From positions 1-64,000 of the forward strand of contig NZ_BMTN01000018.1 of NCBI RefSeq assembly GCF_014649695.1: a stretch of 64,000 bases of DNA. The letters are read 5' to 3'. The stretch comes from Streptomyces kurssanovii (GTDB lineage: Bacteria > Actinomycetota > Actinomycetes > Streptomycetales > Streptomycetaceae). The position numbers and the translations under genes were made by a program. A model generated the notes under the pieces. It did no database searches, was not told the origin of the DNA, and saw only the letters and a program-made list of their open reading frames with translations. Below, piece after piece: positions 7,090 through 15,782 of the stretch (positions are counted from its first letter, which is position 1; each line of letters opens with the position of its first letter).

Positions 7090-7629
7090 ATGGTGAACAC
7101 CCGTTCCTTCTCCACTGTCGCCCAGCCCGCCCAGCGTCCCTCCGACCGGCACCGGCTGCGTGCCGTCGACCGTGACGAGGTGGTCGACGTCACCGACTTC
7201 CTTCCGCCGGGCGCCACTTGGCTGCCCGCCCCGCCGCACACCCTGCCCGACCTGCCGGGACGGCCCCCGATGGTCGGTTACCTGGTGCTCGTGCCGGCCG
7301 ACGGGCAGCCGCGTCGCACCACCACCGCCCCGCAGAACGGGACGGACGGCGGTCCGGTGCTGATCGACCCGGTCCGGCGCACCGCCCATGTGGACGGGCG
7401 GGCACTGGACCTGACGTACCTCGAGTTCGAGCTGCTGGCGCATCTGGTGGCGCATCCGCAGCGGGTGCACACCCGTGACCAGCTGGTCACCACGGTGTGG
7501 GGCTACGGGCACGTGGGCGACGGCCGCACCGTCGACGTCCATGTGGCGCGGCTGCGGCGCAAGCTGGGCGCCGAACACCGCCGCACGATCCAGACCGTGC
7601 GGCGGGTCGGCTACAAGTACGCCCCCTAG
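7090..7629 (+). CDS. winged-helix (OmpR/PhoB-type) DNA-binding regulator without receiver domain
   Basis: 179 residues. The C-terminal ~95 form a Trans_Reg_C winged helix: TYLEFELLAHLVAHPQRVHTRDQLVTTVWG, then DGRTVDVHVARLRRKLG and the wing IQTVRRVGYKY. The N-terminal ~80 residues lack the aspartate pocket of a response-regulator receiver and are Pro/Arg-rich with a short conserved PPMVGYLVLVP segment. Such orphan regulators recur in Streptomyces beside Cys-containing leader peptides, as here (6890-6994). Targets are unknown; a role in sulfur or redox response is a guess from the leader. The stop codon overlaps that of the convergent gene by 3 nt. Confidence 0.8.
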   Translation: MVNTRSFSTVAQPAQRPSDRHRLRAVDRDEVVDVTDFLPPGATWLPAPPHTLPDLPGRPPMVGYLVLVPADGQPRRTTTAPQNGTDGGPVLIDPVRRTAHVDGRALDLTYLEFELLAHLVAHPQRVHTRDQLVTTVWGYGHVGDGRTVDVHVARLRRKLGAEHRRTIQTVRRVGYKYAP

Positions 7630-9056
7630 ACGCCGGTGCGCGCCCGGTTCCTCGCGGCGGCGCCCAGCGCGATGTCGACGGCCAGGAACACGAGCAGGCT
7701 GATGCCGAGCATCGGCACGAACCAGCCGGCCGCGGCCGTCGCCGCGGCGAGCGGCAGCAGCACGGTCACCGGCAGCTTCCGCCACGCACCGCGCGGCGCC
7801 GGCCGCCCCGCGCCGAGGGTGCGTTCCTTGGTGGGCCGGCGCAGCCACCACATGCGGTAGCCCCACACGATGAGCAGGATCAGGGCGCCCATCAGGGCGG
7901 CCAGCACGAGCTGGTTGGCCAGGCCGAAGAGCACGCCCATGTGGCCGTCGATGCCGAAGCGGGTCAGCTTGGCGAGCAACGGGTAGTCGTCGAAGCGCAG
8001 TTCGTCGATGACACGGCCGTCGGCCGGGTCGATCGCCACCGAGTCGAGGTGGACCGGGTACTGGGTGTCGGTCTCCTTGACGACGTAGCCGGTGCCGTCG
8101 GACGGGAGTGTCACGGCGATCCGGCCGCCGACGCCTGCCTCGTAGGCGGTGGCCACGGCGACGTCGATGCCGATGTCCGCGCCCTGGTGCCGTGTTCCGT
8201 GTCCGGTGCCGCCGTGGCCCTCGTGTCCGTCCCCACCCGCGGTCCCGCCCTCACCGACCGCGGCGGAGACGGTGGGTGTGGCGCCGCCCAGCCGGTCCTG
8301 CAGAGCGCCGATGTTCTCGCCCGCGTAACGGGACCACGTGAGGCCCGTGGCCGACAGCAGGACCAGGCCGGTCACGGCCCACAGTCCGACGGAGCCGTGC
8401 CAGGAAAGTGTCCTGCGGCGGCCCTTCGCGCCCCGCTCGGGCAGGATCAGGGCCCGCTTCGTACGGCGTCGGCGGCCCAGCCAGAGCAGGAGCCCGCCGA
8501 GGGCGACGACCCAGAGCCAGCTCGCGGCGAGCTCGCTGTAGTTGCGGCCGACGTCACCGAGATGCAGGTCCCGGTGGAGTTCGTCGAGCCACGCGCGGAG
8601 CGGGAGCGCGCCGGAGCTGCCGTACGAGGGGAGCTCGCCCCGTATGTCCGCGGTGTACGGGTCGACGAAGACGGCGAGGGACCTGCCCTCCTCGACTCCC
8701 GGAGCGTCCATCAGCACCCGGGTGGTCGTCCCCTCCTCGTACGAGGGCCACACGGCGGTGACGGTGGCGTCGGGACGGGCCTCGCGGGCGGCCTCGAGTT
8801 GGGTGCCGAGCGGCAGGTACGGGCCCGACACGGGAGCGGTGAGCTCGTCGCGGTAGACGAACTTCTCCGCCTGGAAGGACAGGGAGTACAGCAGACCGCT
8901 GACAGCGGCGACGAGGAGCAGCGGGGCGATCAGCAGCCCCGCGTAGAAGTGGAGCCGGAGCACGAGCGGTCGCAGCGCGCCCCAGGTGGAAGTGGATTCG
9001 GCCCGGCCGGTGCCGGCCTGAGGTGCTGCGCCCTGGTCGGGGGCGTCAACGGACAT
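7626..9056 (-). CDS. PepSY-associated membrane protein
   Basis: A 476-residue PepSY_TM protein starting at ATG 9056. It has four membrane helices: LLIAPLLLVAAVSGLLYSL near residue 40, WLWVVALGGLLLWL near 185, GSVGLWAVTGLVLLSATGL near 235 and a C-terminal pair from ~385. Periplasmic PepSY-like segments include FVDPYTADIRGELP and VAIDPADGRVIDELRF. The extracytoplasmic loop contains a His-rich run (GDGHEGHGGTGHG), suggesting metal binding. Relatives accompany iron- or copper-uptake and respiratory genes. The next gene upstream (9115-9699) is also a His-containing membrane protein, likely co-transcribed. Its last 3 stop-codon bases overlap the stop of the regulator gene at 7629. Confidence 0.8.
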   Translation of the reverse strand: MSVDAPDQGAAPQAGTGRAESTSTWGALRPLVLRLHFYAGLLIAPLLLVAAVSGLLYSLSFQAEKFVYRDELTAPVSGPYLPLGTQLEAAREARPDATVTAVWPSYEEGTTTRVLMDAPGVEEGRSLAVFVDPYTADIRGELPSYGSSGALPLRAWLDELHRDLHLGDVGRNYSELAASWLWVVALGGLLLWLGRRRRTKRALILPERGAKGRRRTLSWHGSVGLWAVTGLVLLSATGLTWSRYAGENIGALQDRLGGATPTVSAAVGEGGTAGGDGHEGHGGTGHGTRHQGADIGIDVAVATAYEAGVGGRIAVTLPSDGTGYVVKETDTQYPVHLDSVAIDPADGRVIDELRFDDYPLLAKLTRFGIDGHMGVLFGLANQLVLAALMGALILLIVWGYRMWWLRRPTKERTLGAGRPAPRGAWRKLPVTVLLPLAAATAAAGWFVPMLGISLLVFLAVDIALGAAARNRARTGV

Positions 9057-9114
9057 GGCGGTCCTAAGGATTCGGTGTCGACATGGGGAAGCGGCCCCCA
9101 GGTCGGACAGCGGC

Positions 9115-9699
9115 TCAGGGGGCCGTGGCGTGGGGTACGGCCGGCGTCGGCGGGCCGCGGCGGACGACGGTGTGGGCCAGGACGACACCGCGGTGACGGG
9201 CGCGGACGACGGGACAGACCACCGGACGCACAGGCTCAGGGAGCCGTACGACGCCGAGGAGCAGTCGCAGCGGGGTGAAGGCGAATGCGAACGCGGTGCC
9301 CGCGAGCCGGAAGAACGCGGCCTCACCGTGAGCGAGCCAGAGCGCGCAACCCGCGGCCGCGACCAGGTGCACGGCTAGCATGCCCGCCCCGTCGGCGAGG
9401 CCCAGGGCCGTCTCCGCCTGGTGCCCGTGGTGGTGCGCGGCGGGCCGTCCGGCGTCCGAGAAGACCAGGTGCAGGACCCCCTGCACGGCGAGCAGACCGG
9501 CGCCGATGGCACGGGTCCCGCGGCGGCGCCCGGCCGCGAACCAACCCGCTGCGGCGGTCACACCCAGTGCGACCAGCAGCGCGGACGGCGGGATGTCGTG
9601 CGCAGACAGGGACGAATGCCCCATAGCGGCCAGAATGACGGCCACCGCCGCGAACAGCGCGGCCCGCAGGGCGCGCATCGGCGACCGGGTGTCCGTCAT
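9115..9699 (-). CDS. small integral membrane protein with His cluster
   Basis: 194 residues starting at ATG 9699. Hydrophobic spans at ~10-30, ~40-58, ~68-85 and ~112-130 predict four or more membrane helices. A loop AAHHHGHQ between them could bind a metal ion. The tail is Arg/Pro/His-rich and less conserved-looking. It is transcribed toward the PepSY protein 58 bp downstream, so the two may form a metal-handling operon. No catalytic motif and no family name that I can assign. Confidence 0.65.
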   Translation of the reverse strand: MTDTRSPMRALRAALFAAVAVILAAMGHSSLSAHDIPPSALLVALGVTAAAGWFAAGRRRGTRAIGAGLLAVQGVLHLVFSDAGRPAAHHHGHQAETALGLADGAGMLAVHLVAAAGCALWLAHGEAAFFRLAGTAFAFAFTPLRLLLGVVRLPEPVRPVVCPVVRARHRGVVLAHTVVRRGPPTPAVPHATAP

Positions 9700-9811
9700 C
9701 GTCCGACATGCTGCCACCCCGGCCGCGGGTCCGGGAGAGTGACCGCGGGTACGAAGAAGTTCTTCCCGCAGCAGAACCACTGTCCTCCACGGCCTCCCCC
9801 GAGGCACAGTC

Positions 9812-10807
9812 GTGATCATGAGGCTTCTGATTCTGGGCGGTACGGAGTTCGCGGGGCGTGCGGTCACGGAGGCGGCCCTGGCCCGCGGATGGGACGTCAC
9901 CGTCTTCCACCGCGGCAGGCATCCGGCGCCGAAGGGCGCTGCCGTTCTCCTCGGTGACCGGCTCGGCGACCTCGACACGCTCGCCGACGGCGAATGGGAC
10001 GCCGTCGTCGACACCTGGTCGGGCGCACCGTCGGCGGTCCGCCGCTCGGCCCGACTGCTCGCCGGGCGCGTGGGGCGCTACGTCTACATCTCCAGCTGCT
10101 CGGTGTACGTCTGGCCCCAGCCGGCCGGGTACGACGAGACGGCGCCCCTGGTGGACAGCTCCCCCGACGCCGTCGACGTGCCGTACGCCGAGGCGAAACG
10201 GGGCGGCGAACTGGCGGTCCTCGACGCCTTCGGCGACGAACGCTCCCTGCTCGTGCGCTCCGGGCTGATCCTCGGTCCGTGGGAGAACATCGGCCGGCTC
10301 CCCTGGTGGCTCGGCCGCATCGCACGCGGCGGCGACGTGCTCGCGCCGGGGCCGCGGGAGAACCCGCTGCAGTACATCGACGTCCGCGACCTCGCAGAGT
10401 GGACCCTCGACGCGGTGGCCGCCGGACGTTGCGGACCGTACAACCTGGTGAGCGAGCCGGGCCACACGACGATGGGCGAACTCCTCGACGCATGCGTCAC
10501 GGTGACGGGGTCCACGGCACGGCTGCGGTGGACCGACGCGGAGACGATCCTCGCGGCGGGCGTCGAACCGTGGACGGACCTGCCGGTCTGGATCCCGCCG
10601 GCGCAGGAGGCGTACGGGGCGCTGCACGGCGTGGACGTGGGCCGCGCGACGGCGACGGGTCTGCGGTGCCGGCCGGTCGCGGACACGGTCCGCGACACGT
10701 GGGCGTGGCTCACGTCCCTGGGCGGTACGGCGCCGCACCGTGCGGACCGTCCACGGGTGGGGCTGGCGCCGGAGGTCGAGCAGCGCCTGCTCGCCGGCCG
10801 ACGGTAA
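9812..10807 (+). CDS. NAD-dependent epimerase/dehydratase-like protein
   Basis: A 331-residue extended SDR-type protein. The N-terminal cofactor motif is LLILGGTEFAGRAV, the G-G-T-x-F-x-G version also seen in reductases of the atypical SDR group. YVYISSCSVYVWPQ supplies the serine region and PYAEAKRGGE occupies the place of the YxxxK catalytic pair (Y-A-E-A-K present). GAG-G at 9801-9804 favours the GTG start at 9812; ATG 9818 is the alternative. Substrate unknown. Confidence 0.8.
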   Translation: MIMRLLILGGTEFAGRAVTEAALARGWDVTVFHRGRHPAPKGAAVLLGDRLGDLDTLADGEWDAVVDTWSGAPSAVRRSARLLAGRVGRYVYISSCSVYVWPQPAGYDETAPLVDSSPDAVDVPYAEAKRGGELAVLDAFGDERSLLVRSGLILGPWENIGRLPWWLGRIARGGDVLAPGPRENPLQYIDVRDLAEWTLDAVAAGRCGPYNLVSEPGHTTMGELLDACVTVTGSTARLRWTDAETILAAGVEPWTDLPVWIPPAQEAYGALHGVDVGRATATGLRCRPVADTVRDTWAWLTSLGGTAPHRADRPRVGLAPEVEQRLLAGRR

Positions 10808-11258
10808 GTCCTGGGGGCTTCGCGCGCGGGACGCCGCCCGCCGCGTGCGCGGGGCCTTTCCCCACCTCGCCCGTTCCCGAACCGGGGCAAGCCCCGGACC
10901 CCGTGGAGGCCGGCGCCCCCACACCCGGGGAAGGGGAAGGGTTCTATGGGGGCCGGCGCCCCACACCCGCGAAGCGGCAGCTTCGCGCCGCGAAGGCCCC
11001 AGGAGTTCGGCCGCCGGCGCCTTCTGGGCCGGAACGCCCCCGGCGGACAACGCGGGCCGGGCCCGCCCGGAGACGTCACGTACCGGCAGAGGGCCCCGCC
11101 CCGCAGGGACGACACGGTCCGGCCGCCGAGACCCCATGGTGTCGTCAGGTACACCCCTCACCCGGTGCCCTCCACCCGTGCGGAGGCACGTTCGTGACCG
11201 CCACACTGGTGATCGACAGGGGACAGACGGACGAACACACGCCCAAGCAGGGGGATTC
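10808..11258. repeat. non-coding GC-rich region with dispersed palindromic repeat R1
   Basis: 451 bp without a convincing gene. The first ~200 bp contain CCCCGG/CCGGGG palindromes and a segment near 10858-10890 (TTTCCCCACC, TCCCGAACCGGGG) related to the flanks of the elements at 25523 and 63673. A second inverted motif, CTTCGCGCC/GGCAGCTTCGCG, lies near 10980. The last ~100 bp form the leader of the sensor kinase gene, with GGGGG just before its ATG. Confidence 0.6.
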
Positions 11259-12527
11259 ATGGCGATCAAGAAGGCCCGCGGCGCGCTCGCCGCCGGTGGG
11301 CAAGGGCTGGTGCTCGCGCTGGCGGGGTGGATCGGTTCCGTCACCCTCTTCTCTCTCACGACGGTGTCGATCGCGTTGATCCCCGCCGGTGTGGGCGTGT
11401 TCACCACGCCCCCGGCGCTGACCCTGCTGCGGGCCCATGTGAACCGCCGCCGGCTGCTCGCTGCGCAGTGGTCCAAGGTCCGGATCCCCGCCCGTTACCG
11501 GCCCTTCCCCAAGGACGTGCGCACGGGCGTCACCGGTCAGGTCGAGCGGTGCTCGCTGATGCTGAAGGACCCGGCGACGTGGCGGGACATGCGGTGGCTG
11601 CTCGCGGACATGACGGCCGGCGCTGCCGTCGCGATCCTCGCGCCGGCGCTGATCCTCGAGGGCCTGTTCGGTCTGCTGCTCGCGGCGGGACTGTGGAAGC
11701 CGATCGTCGAGGCCAGTGGCACGTACTGGTACACGTTCCTGCCGGTCGACAGCGGTGACACGGCCAGGCTGGCCGCGCTGCTCGGGCTGGTGTGGTTGAT
11801 CGTGGCGCTGCACGTCAACCCCCGCCTCGTACGGGCGCACTTCAGGCTCGCGGGGGCCGTGCTGACGCCCGGACGTGAGGAGCAGCTGGAGCAGCGCATC
11901 GACCGGCTGACCGAGACCCGTCACGACGCGCTCGACACGTCGGCGGCCGAGCTGCGCCGGATCGAGCGGGACCTGCACGACGGCGCCCAGGCGCGCCTGG
12001 TCGCGATGGGGATGAACCTCGGCACGATCGAGGCGCTGATCGAGAAGGATCCGGCGCAGGCGAAGGAGCTGATCTCCAAGGCGAGGGAGTCGTCGGCCGA
12101 GGCGCTGACCGAGCTGCGTGACCTGGTGCGCGGTATTCATCCGCCGGTGCTGGCCGAACGGGGGCTGGGGGACGCGGTCAGGGCGCTGGCGCTGCGGCTG
12201 CCGGTGCCGGCCGAGGTGGCGGTGGAGCTGTCCGGCCGCCCGGACGCGCCCGTCGAGTCCGCGGCGTACTTCGCGGTGAGCGAGGCCCTCACCAACGCGG
12301 TCAAGCACGCGGGGGCGGAGCGCGTCTGGGTGGACATCACGTACTCCGACGGGGCGTTGCGGATCTCGGTGACGGACAACGGCAAGGGCGGTGCGGTGGT
12401 CGGGGCGGGCTCGGGTCTGAGCGGTGTCGAACGGCGGCTGGGTACATTCGACGGAGTCCTGGCCGTCAGCAGCCCCGCGGGCGGTCCCACCATGGTCACC
12501 ATGGAGATCCCTTGCGAGTTGTTCTAG
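11259..12527 (+). CDS. NarL-type sensor histidine kinase
   Basis: 422 residues. Two hydrophobic hairpins (~15-50 and ~118-145, plus ~170-190) make an N-terminal membrane sensor of the Streptomyces 'sensor domain' type. A HisKA_3 box follows with RRIERDLHDGAQARLVAMG near 232; the histidine in DLHDGAQ is the phosphorylation site. The HATPase domain shows SEALTNAVKHAG (N box) near 338 and DNGKGG...GSGLSGVERRL (G boxes) near 372. It overlaps the response regulator gene by 16 bp, so the pair is translationally coupled and almost certainly cognate. The signal sensed is unknown. Confidence 0.92.
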   Translation: MAIKKARGALAAGGQGLVLALAGWIGSVTLFSLTTVSIALIPAGVGVFTTPPALTLLRAHVNRRRLLAAQWSKVRIPARYRPFPKDVRTGVTGQVERCSLMLKDPATWRDMRWLLADMTAGAAVAILAPALILEGLFGLLLAAGLWKPIVEASGTYWYTFLPVDSGDTARLAALLGLVWLIVALHVNPRLVRAHFRLAGAVLTPGREEQLEQRIDRLTETRHDALDTSAAELRRIERDLHDGAQARLVAMGMNLGTIEALIEKDPAQAKELISKARESSAEALTELRDLVRGIHPPVLAERGLGDAVRALALRLPVPAEVAVELSGRPDAPVESAAYFAVSEALTNAVKHAGAERVWVDITYSDGALRISVTDNGKGGAVVGAGSGLSGVERRLGTFDGVLAVSSPAGGPTMVTMEIPCELF

Positions 12528-13174
12528 CGGAAGACCTGTTCCTGCTGCGGGACGGCCTGGTCCGGATGCTCGAGGCGTTCGGCTTCGAGATCCTGGCCGC
12601 CGTGGAGACCGGCCCCGAGCTCGCGAAGGCTCTCGCGGAGTTGGAGCCGGACGTCGCGGTCGTCGATGTCCGGCTCCCGCCGTCGCACACGGACGAGGGG
12701 CTCCAGTGCGCGCTGGCGGCGCGGCGGGCGAGGCCGGGGCTGCCGGTGCTGGTGCTCTCGCAGCATGTGGAGCAGTTGTACGCCCGCGAGTTGCTGGCGG
12801 ACGGCAACGGCGGGGTGGGGTATCTGCTGAAGGACCGGGTCTTCGACGCGGAGCAGTTCGTCGACGCGGTGCGCCGGGTGGCGGCGGGCGGTACGGCGAT
12901 GGACCCGCAGGTCATTTCGCAGTTGCTGTCGCGGCGTTCCCAGGACAGGCCGATGGGTCGTCTGACGCCGCGTGAGCGGGAGGTCATGGAGCTCGTGGCG
13001 CAGGGCCGTTCGAACGCGGCGATCGCGTCGCAACTGGTGGTGAGCGAACGGGCGGTGGCCAAGCACACGTCGAACATCTTCGCCAAGCTGGACCTGCCGG
13101 TGTCGGACGACGACAACCGCCGGGTCCTGGCGGTGCTGGCGTATCTGGACCACGGGCGTACGACCGGAAGTTGA
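12512..13174 (+). CDS. NarL/LuxR-family response regulator
   Basis: 220 residues from a TTG start inside the end of the kinase gene. The receiver domain has [14 protein letters not shown] at the N-terminus, the phospho-acceptor aspartate in [10 protein letters not shown] (~residue 54) and the conserved lysine in GYLLKDRV. The C-terminal LuxR-type HTH begins [15 protein letters not shown] (~151) with [22 protein letters not shown] as recognition region. Partner of the kinase at 11259-12527. Confidence 0.93.
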   Translation: MRVVLAEDLFLLRDGLVRMLEAFGFEILAAVETGPELAKALAELEPDVAVVDVRLPPSHTDEGLQCALAARRARPGLPVLVLSQHVEQLYARELLADGNGGVGYLLKDRVFDAEQFVDAVRRVAAGGTAMDPQVISQLLSRRSQDRPMGRLTPREREVMELVAQGRSNAAIASQLVVSERAVAKHTSNIFAKLDLPVSDDDNRRVLAVLAYLDHGRTTGS

Positions 13175-13340
13175 GAAGTGGGGCCCGCCCTCGGACGCAG
13201 GCCCTCGGCAGTGCCCCTTTTCGGGTACGTCCAAACGATTTGACGCTGGAGGCTTCTACGATTTCCCCACAGGACTGAACACCCCGTCGACGGTCTCCGT
13301 ATGGAACGACGCTACTTCCCTCCCCCGGGATTGGAGTTCC

Positions 13341-14933
13341 ATGGGACGCACATCGAGAAAACGCTCAACGCTGGCAAACCGGGCGATCGCCGCCACGGCT
13401 GCCCTCATTCTGGGTGGGGGCGGGCTCGTCGCGGCCAATTTCTACGCTTCCGCCCACGAGGGCTGGGGCGATGACCGGACCGGGCCCAGAACACAGAGCG
13501 CCGGGCAGGCGGTCTCCACGATCGACTGCCCAGAGGTCGTGAATTCCATCGAGCAGGTCCCCGACGACCAGCGCTTCGCGGTCGACCGGGAACTCGCCAC
13601 GCTGGACACCCAGATCACCAACTACTACCAGCGGTTCGCCGACAACAAGGAGCGGGTCCAGAGCGACCGCACCTTCGCGCAGAACGAGATTCTGACGCCG
13701 CTGAAGAACGAGCGACTGGTGAGCATCCAGCGCATCGTCGCCCTGATCGACCGCTCCGCCGAACGCCCCCAGGGTCTGGAGTCGACCGCTCCGTGCACCC
13801 TCCGCGGCGACGACAACGACGGCGGTGACCAGAACGACGGACAGAACGACGGACAGGACGGCCAGGACGGCCAGGACGGCGACGGCGGCCAGGACCAGAA
13901 CCAGGACGACGGCCAGAACGGCGGCGACCAGGACAACGGTGACGGCGACAACAACGACGGCGACAACGGGGACAACGACGGGAACGACGGGAACGACGGC
14001 AACAACGACAACGGCGGCCAGGCCGGCAACGGCCCCGAAGAGGGCGACTTCGTCGACATCCAGTCCGTCGAGCCGAACGTCCAGGAGCCGCAGCAGCGCC
14101 GCGGTGCCTCCCGGGGCACTTTCACCACTGACTGCGGCGTGAACGAGAACGGCAAGTTCAATTCCGACAATGTGATCGCCGCCCCTGGTGTCAGCAACGG
14201 CGCGCACCACATGCACGACTATGTGGGCAACCAGGCAAATGACGCTTTCGCCAGCGACGACGATTTCGCGAATGGAGACACCACCTGCAACAACCAGGGC
14301 GACAAGTCGACCTATTACTGGCCGGTGCTGCGGGTGCAGAACGGCCAGAACGAGTTCGACGCCGGCGAGGACGGCGGCGGCAACGACCAGAACGTCGGTG
14401 AGATCCAGACACCGTCGGAGGTCACGCTGACGTTCGAGGGCAATCCGCAGAGCAAGGTCACCGCGATGCCGAAATTCCTCCGGATCATCACCGGTGACGC
14501 CAAGTCGTTCACCAACGGCGACGCGAATGCCAATGCCTCGTGGAGCTGCACCGGATTCGAGGACCGCCAGCTGAAGGACAAGTACCCGATCTGCCCCGAG
14601 GGCAGCCAGGTCGTGCGCAGCTTCAAGTTCCAGAGCTGCTGGGACGGTCAGAACACCGACAGCGCGAACCACCGCACCCATGTGGACTTCGCCGACGAGG
14701 ACGGCAGGTGCCAGGACGGTTTCCAGCCGATTCCGCAACTGGTGCAGCGGATCGTCTACGACGTGCCGCCGCCGGTCTTCGACGGCGAGAACGCGTCGGC
14801 CTTCGCGGTCGACTCGTTCCCCGAGCAGCTGCACAAGCCGATCACCGACCACGGTGACTTCATCAACGTCTTCGACGAGGACCTGATGGACGAGATGGTG
14901 GACTGCATCAACGACGGCCGCCGTTGTCAGTGA
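13341..14933 (+). CDS. secreted DUF1996 protein with Asp/Asn/Gly-rich linker
   Basis: 530 residues, ATG 13341 with GGAG 9 nt upstream. An Arg-rich N-terminus and a hydrophobic run (~13-35) give a Sec or Tat-like signal or anchor. Residues ~50-150 are helical ([20 protein letters not shown]...). A low-complexity D/N/G/Q linker covers ~155-235. The rest is a DUF1996 domain: [16 protein letters not shown], the histidine cluster [12 protein letters not shown] and [17 protein letters not shown] are its hallmarks. DUF1996 occurs in secreted proteins of fungi and actinobacteria, with activity unknown. The His/Asp clusters suggest metal-dependent chemistry. The upstream two-component pair is separated by 166 bp. 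Confidence 0.85.
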   Translation: MGRTSRKRSTLANRAIAATAALILGGGGLVAANFYASAHEGWGDDRTGPRTQSAGQAVSTIDCPEVVNSIEQVPDDQRFAVDRELATLDTQITNYYQRFADNKERVQSDRTFAQNEILTPLKNERLVSIQRIVALIDRSAERPQGLESTAPCTLRGDDNDGGDQNDGQNDGQDGQDGQDGDGGQDQNQDDGQNGGDQDNGDGDNNDGDNGDNDGNDGNDGNNDNGGQAGNGPEEGDFVDIQSVEPNVQEPQQRRGASRGTFTTDCGVNENGKFNSDNVIAAPGVSNGAHHMHDYVGNQANDAFASDDDFANGDTTCNNQGDKSTYYWPVLRVQNGQNEFDAGEDGGGNDQNVGEIQTPSEVTLTFEGNPQSKVTAMPKFLRIITGDAKSFTNGDANANASWSCTGFEDRQLKDKYPICPEGSQVVRSFKFQSCWDGQNTDSANHRTHVDFADEDGRCQDGFQPIPQLVQRIVYDVPPPVFDGENASAFAVDSFPEQLHKPITDHGDFINVFDEDLMDEMVDCINDGRRCQ

Positions 14934-15050
14934 TCCACCGGGTACGGCGGAGGGCCGGTGACCACCGGTACCTCAAAGGCCGGGCCGGTCCGGGAGATTC
15001 CCGGGCCGGCCCGGCCTCGTTCCGTCTGCGAACGGCCCGGCACGGCCTCT

Positions 15051-15091
15051 CCCGGGCCGGTCCGGGCACGCAGCACCCGGACCGGCCCGGG
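15051..15091. terminator. 16-bp hairpin between convergent genes
   Basis: Arms 15051-15066 and 15076-15091 are perfect 16-bp inverted repeats with a 9-nt loop. They lie between the DUF1996 gene (+) and the lipoprotein gene (-). Further imperfect CCGGGCCGG copies at ~14981 and ~15000 could form alternative stems. Confidence 0.75.
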
Positions 15092-15107
15092 ACGACAGGC
15101 CGGCCGG

Positions 15108-15680
15108 TCAGCTCCCCTGGTGCCCTTCGTGCCCCTCCCCGGCGCTCCCGCCGTTCTCCCCGCTCTCCGCGTCGCTGTCGGGACTCTCGTGGCCTTCGTG
15201 GCCACCGACGTCGCCGCTGTCCCCACCGCTGTCGCCGCCGTGGCCCGAACCGTGCTGGGCGCCGGTCTCGACCGTGCCGCCGAGCCGGTCCCGCAGGGCC
15301 GCCACGACCTTCTCGTCGCCGACCGCGACCCACTTGCGCCCGACCAGATAGGTGCCGCCGTAGTCGTTGGCCTCGTTGATCCACTCACGCTGGCCGCGGT
15401 CGGTGGCGAAGGTCGCGAGGATGTACTTGCCGTCGGCCGTCGTGCACTTGGCCTGGCGCAGTTCGTCCGCGTCCGTCTGGAGGTTCGGTTCGCATTCGGC
15501 CTGGCGTGCGAGATCCTCCAGGCTGCCGGTCGCCGTCTTCGGCGCCTTCGCGCCCTTGTCTGGTCCGACACGCCCGTCGTCGTCATCTCCGGAGCCGCAG
15601 GCCGCCGCCAGGGCCAGGACCGCAACTGCCAGTCCTGCCCGGGCCGCCCGCCGTGTGCTGGTGCTCGTACTCGTCCGCAT
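15108..15680 (-). CDS. putative lipoprotein with His/Gly/Ser-rich tail
   Basis: 190 residues from ATG 15680. A Ser/Thr/Arg-rich start, a hydrophobic stretch and the lipobox LALAAAC (Cys ~27) predict lipidation. The mature part has an acidic DDDDG spacer, a compact domain with AECEPNLQTDADELRQAKCTT and YLVGRKWVAVGDEKVVAALRDRLGG (~50-145), and a low-complexity tail with HGSGHGGDSGGDSGD and HEGHEGHQGS. The tail could bind divalent metals. The domain resembles actinobacterial extracytoplasmic proteins of unknown role. It diverges from the GH89 gene. Confidence 0.75.
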   Translation of the reverse strand: MRTSTSTSTRRAARAGLAVAVLALAAACGSGDDDDGRVGPDKGAKAPKTATGSLEDLARQAECEPNLQTDADELRQAKCTTADGKYILATFATDRGQREWINEANDYGGTYLVGRKWVAVGDEKVVAALRDRLGGTVETGAQHGSGHGGDSGGDSGDVGGHEGHESPDSDAESGENGGSAGEGHEGHQGS

Positions 15681-15782
15681 CCGGCCATGGTGCCTTCCCG
15701 CCCCCTCTTCGCGCGGCAGAACCGCAGGTAACCTGCGCTCCGCACGCACCTGTTGTCGCGTCAGCAACACGGAGGAGCGCTG

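Noticed and set aside
3381-7241. A very long open frame on the minus strand opposite glnII and the HEAT gene (~1286 codons)
   Set aside because: Its composition is Arg/Gly/Pro/Ala-random with no domains, and it lies exactly antisense to two well-supported genes. High GC makes stop codons rare on the opposite strand.
13223-13228. GGGTAC as -10 of a sigma-B-type promoter before the DUF1996 gene
   Set aside because: No GNNT-like -35 is found 14-16 nt upstream, and the site is over 110 bp from the start.
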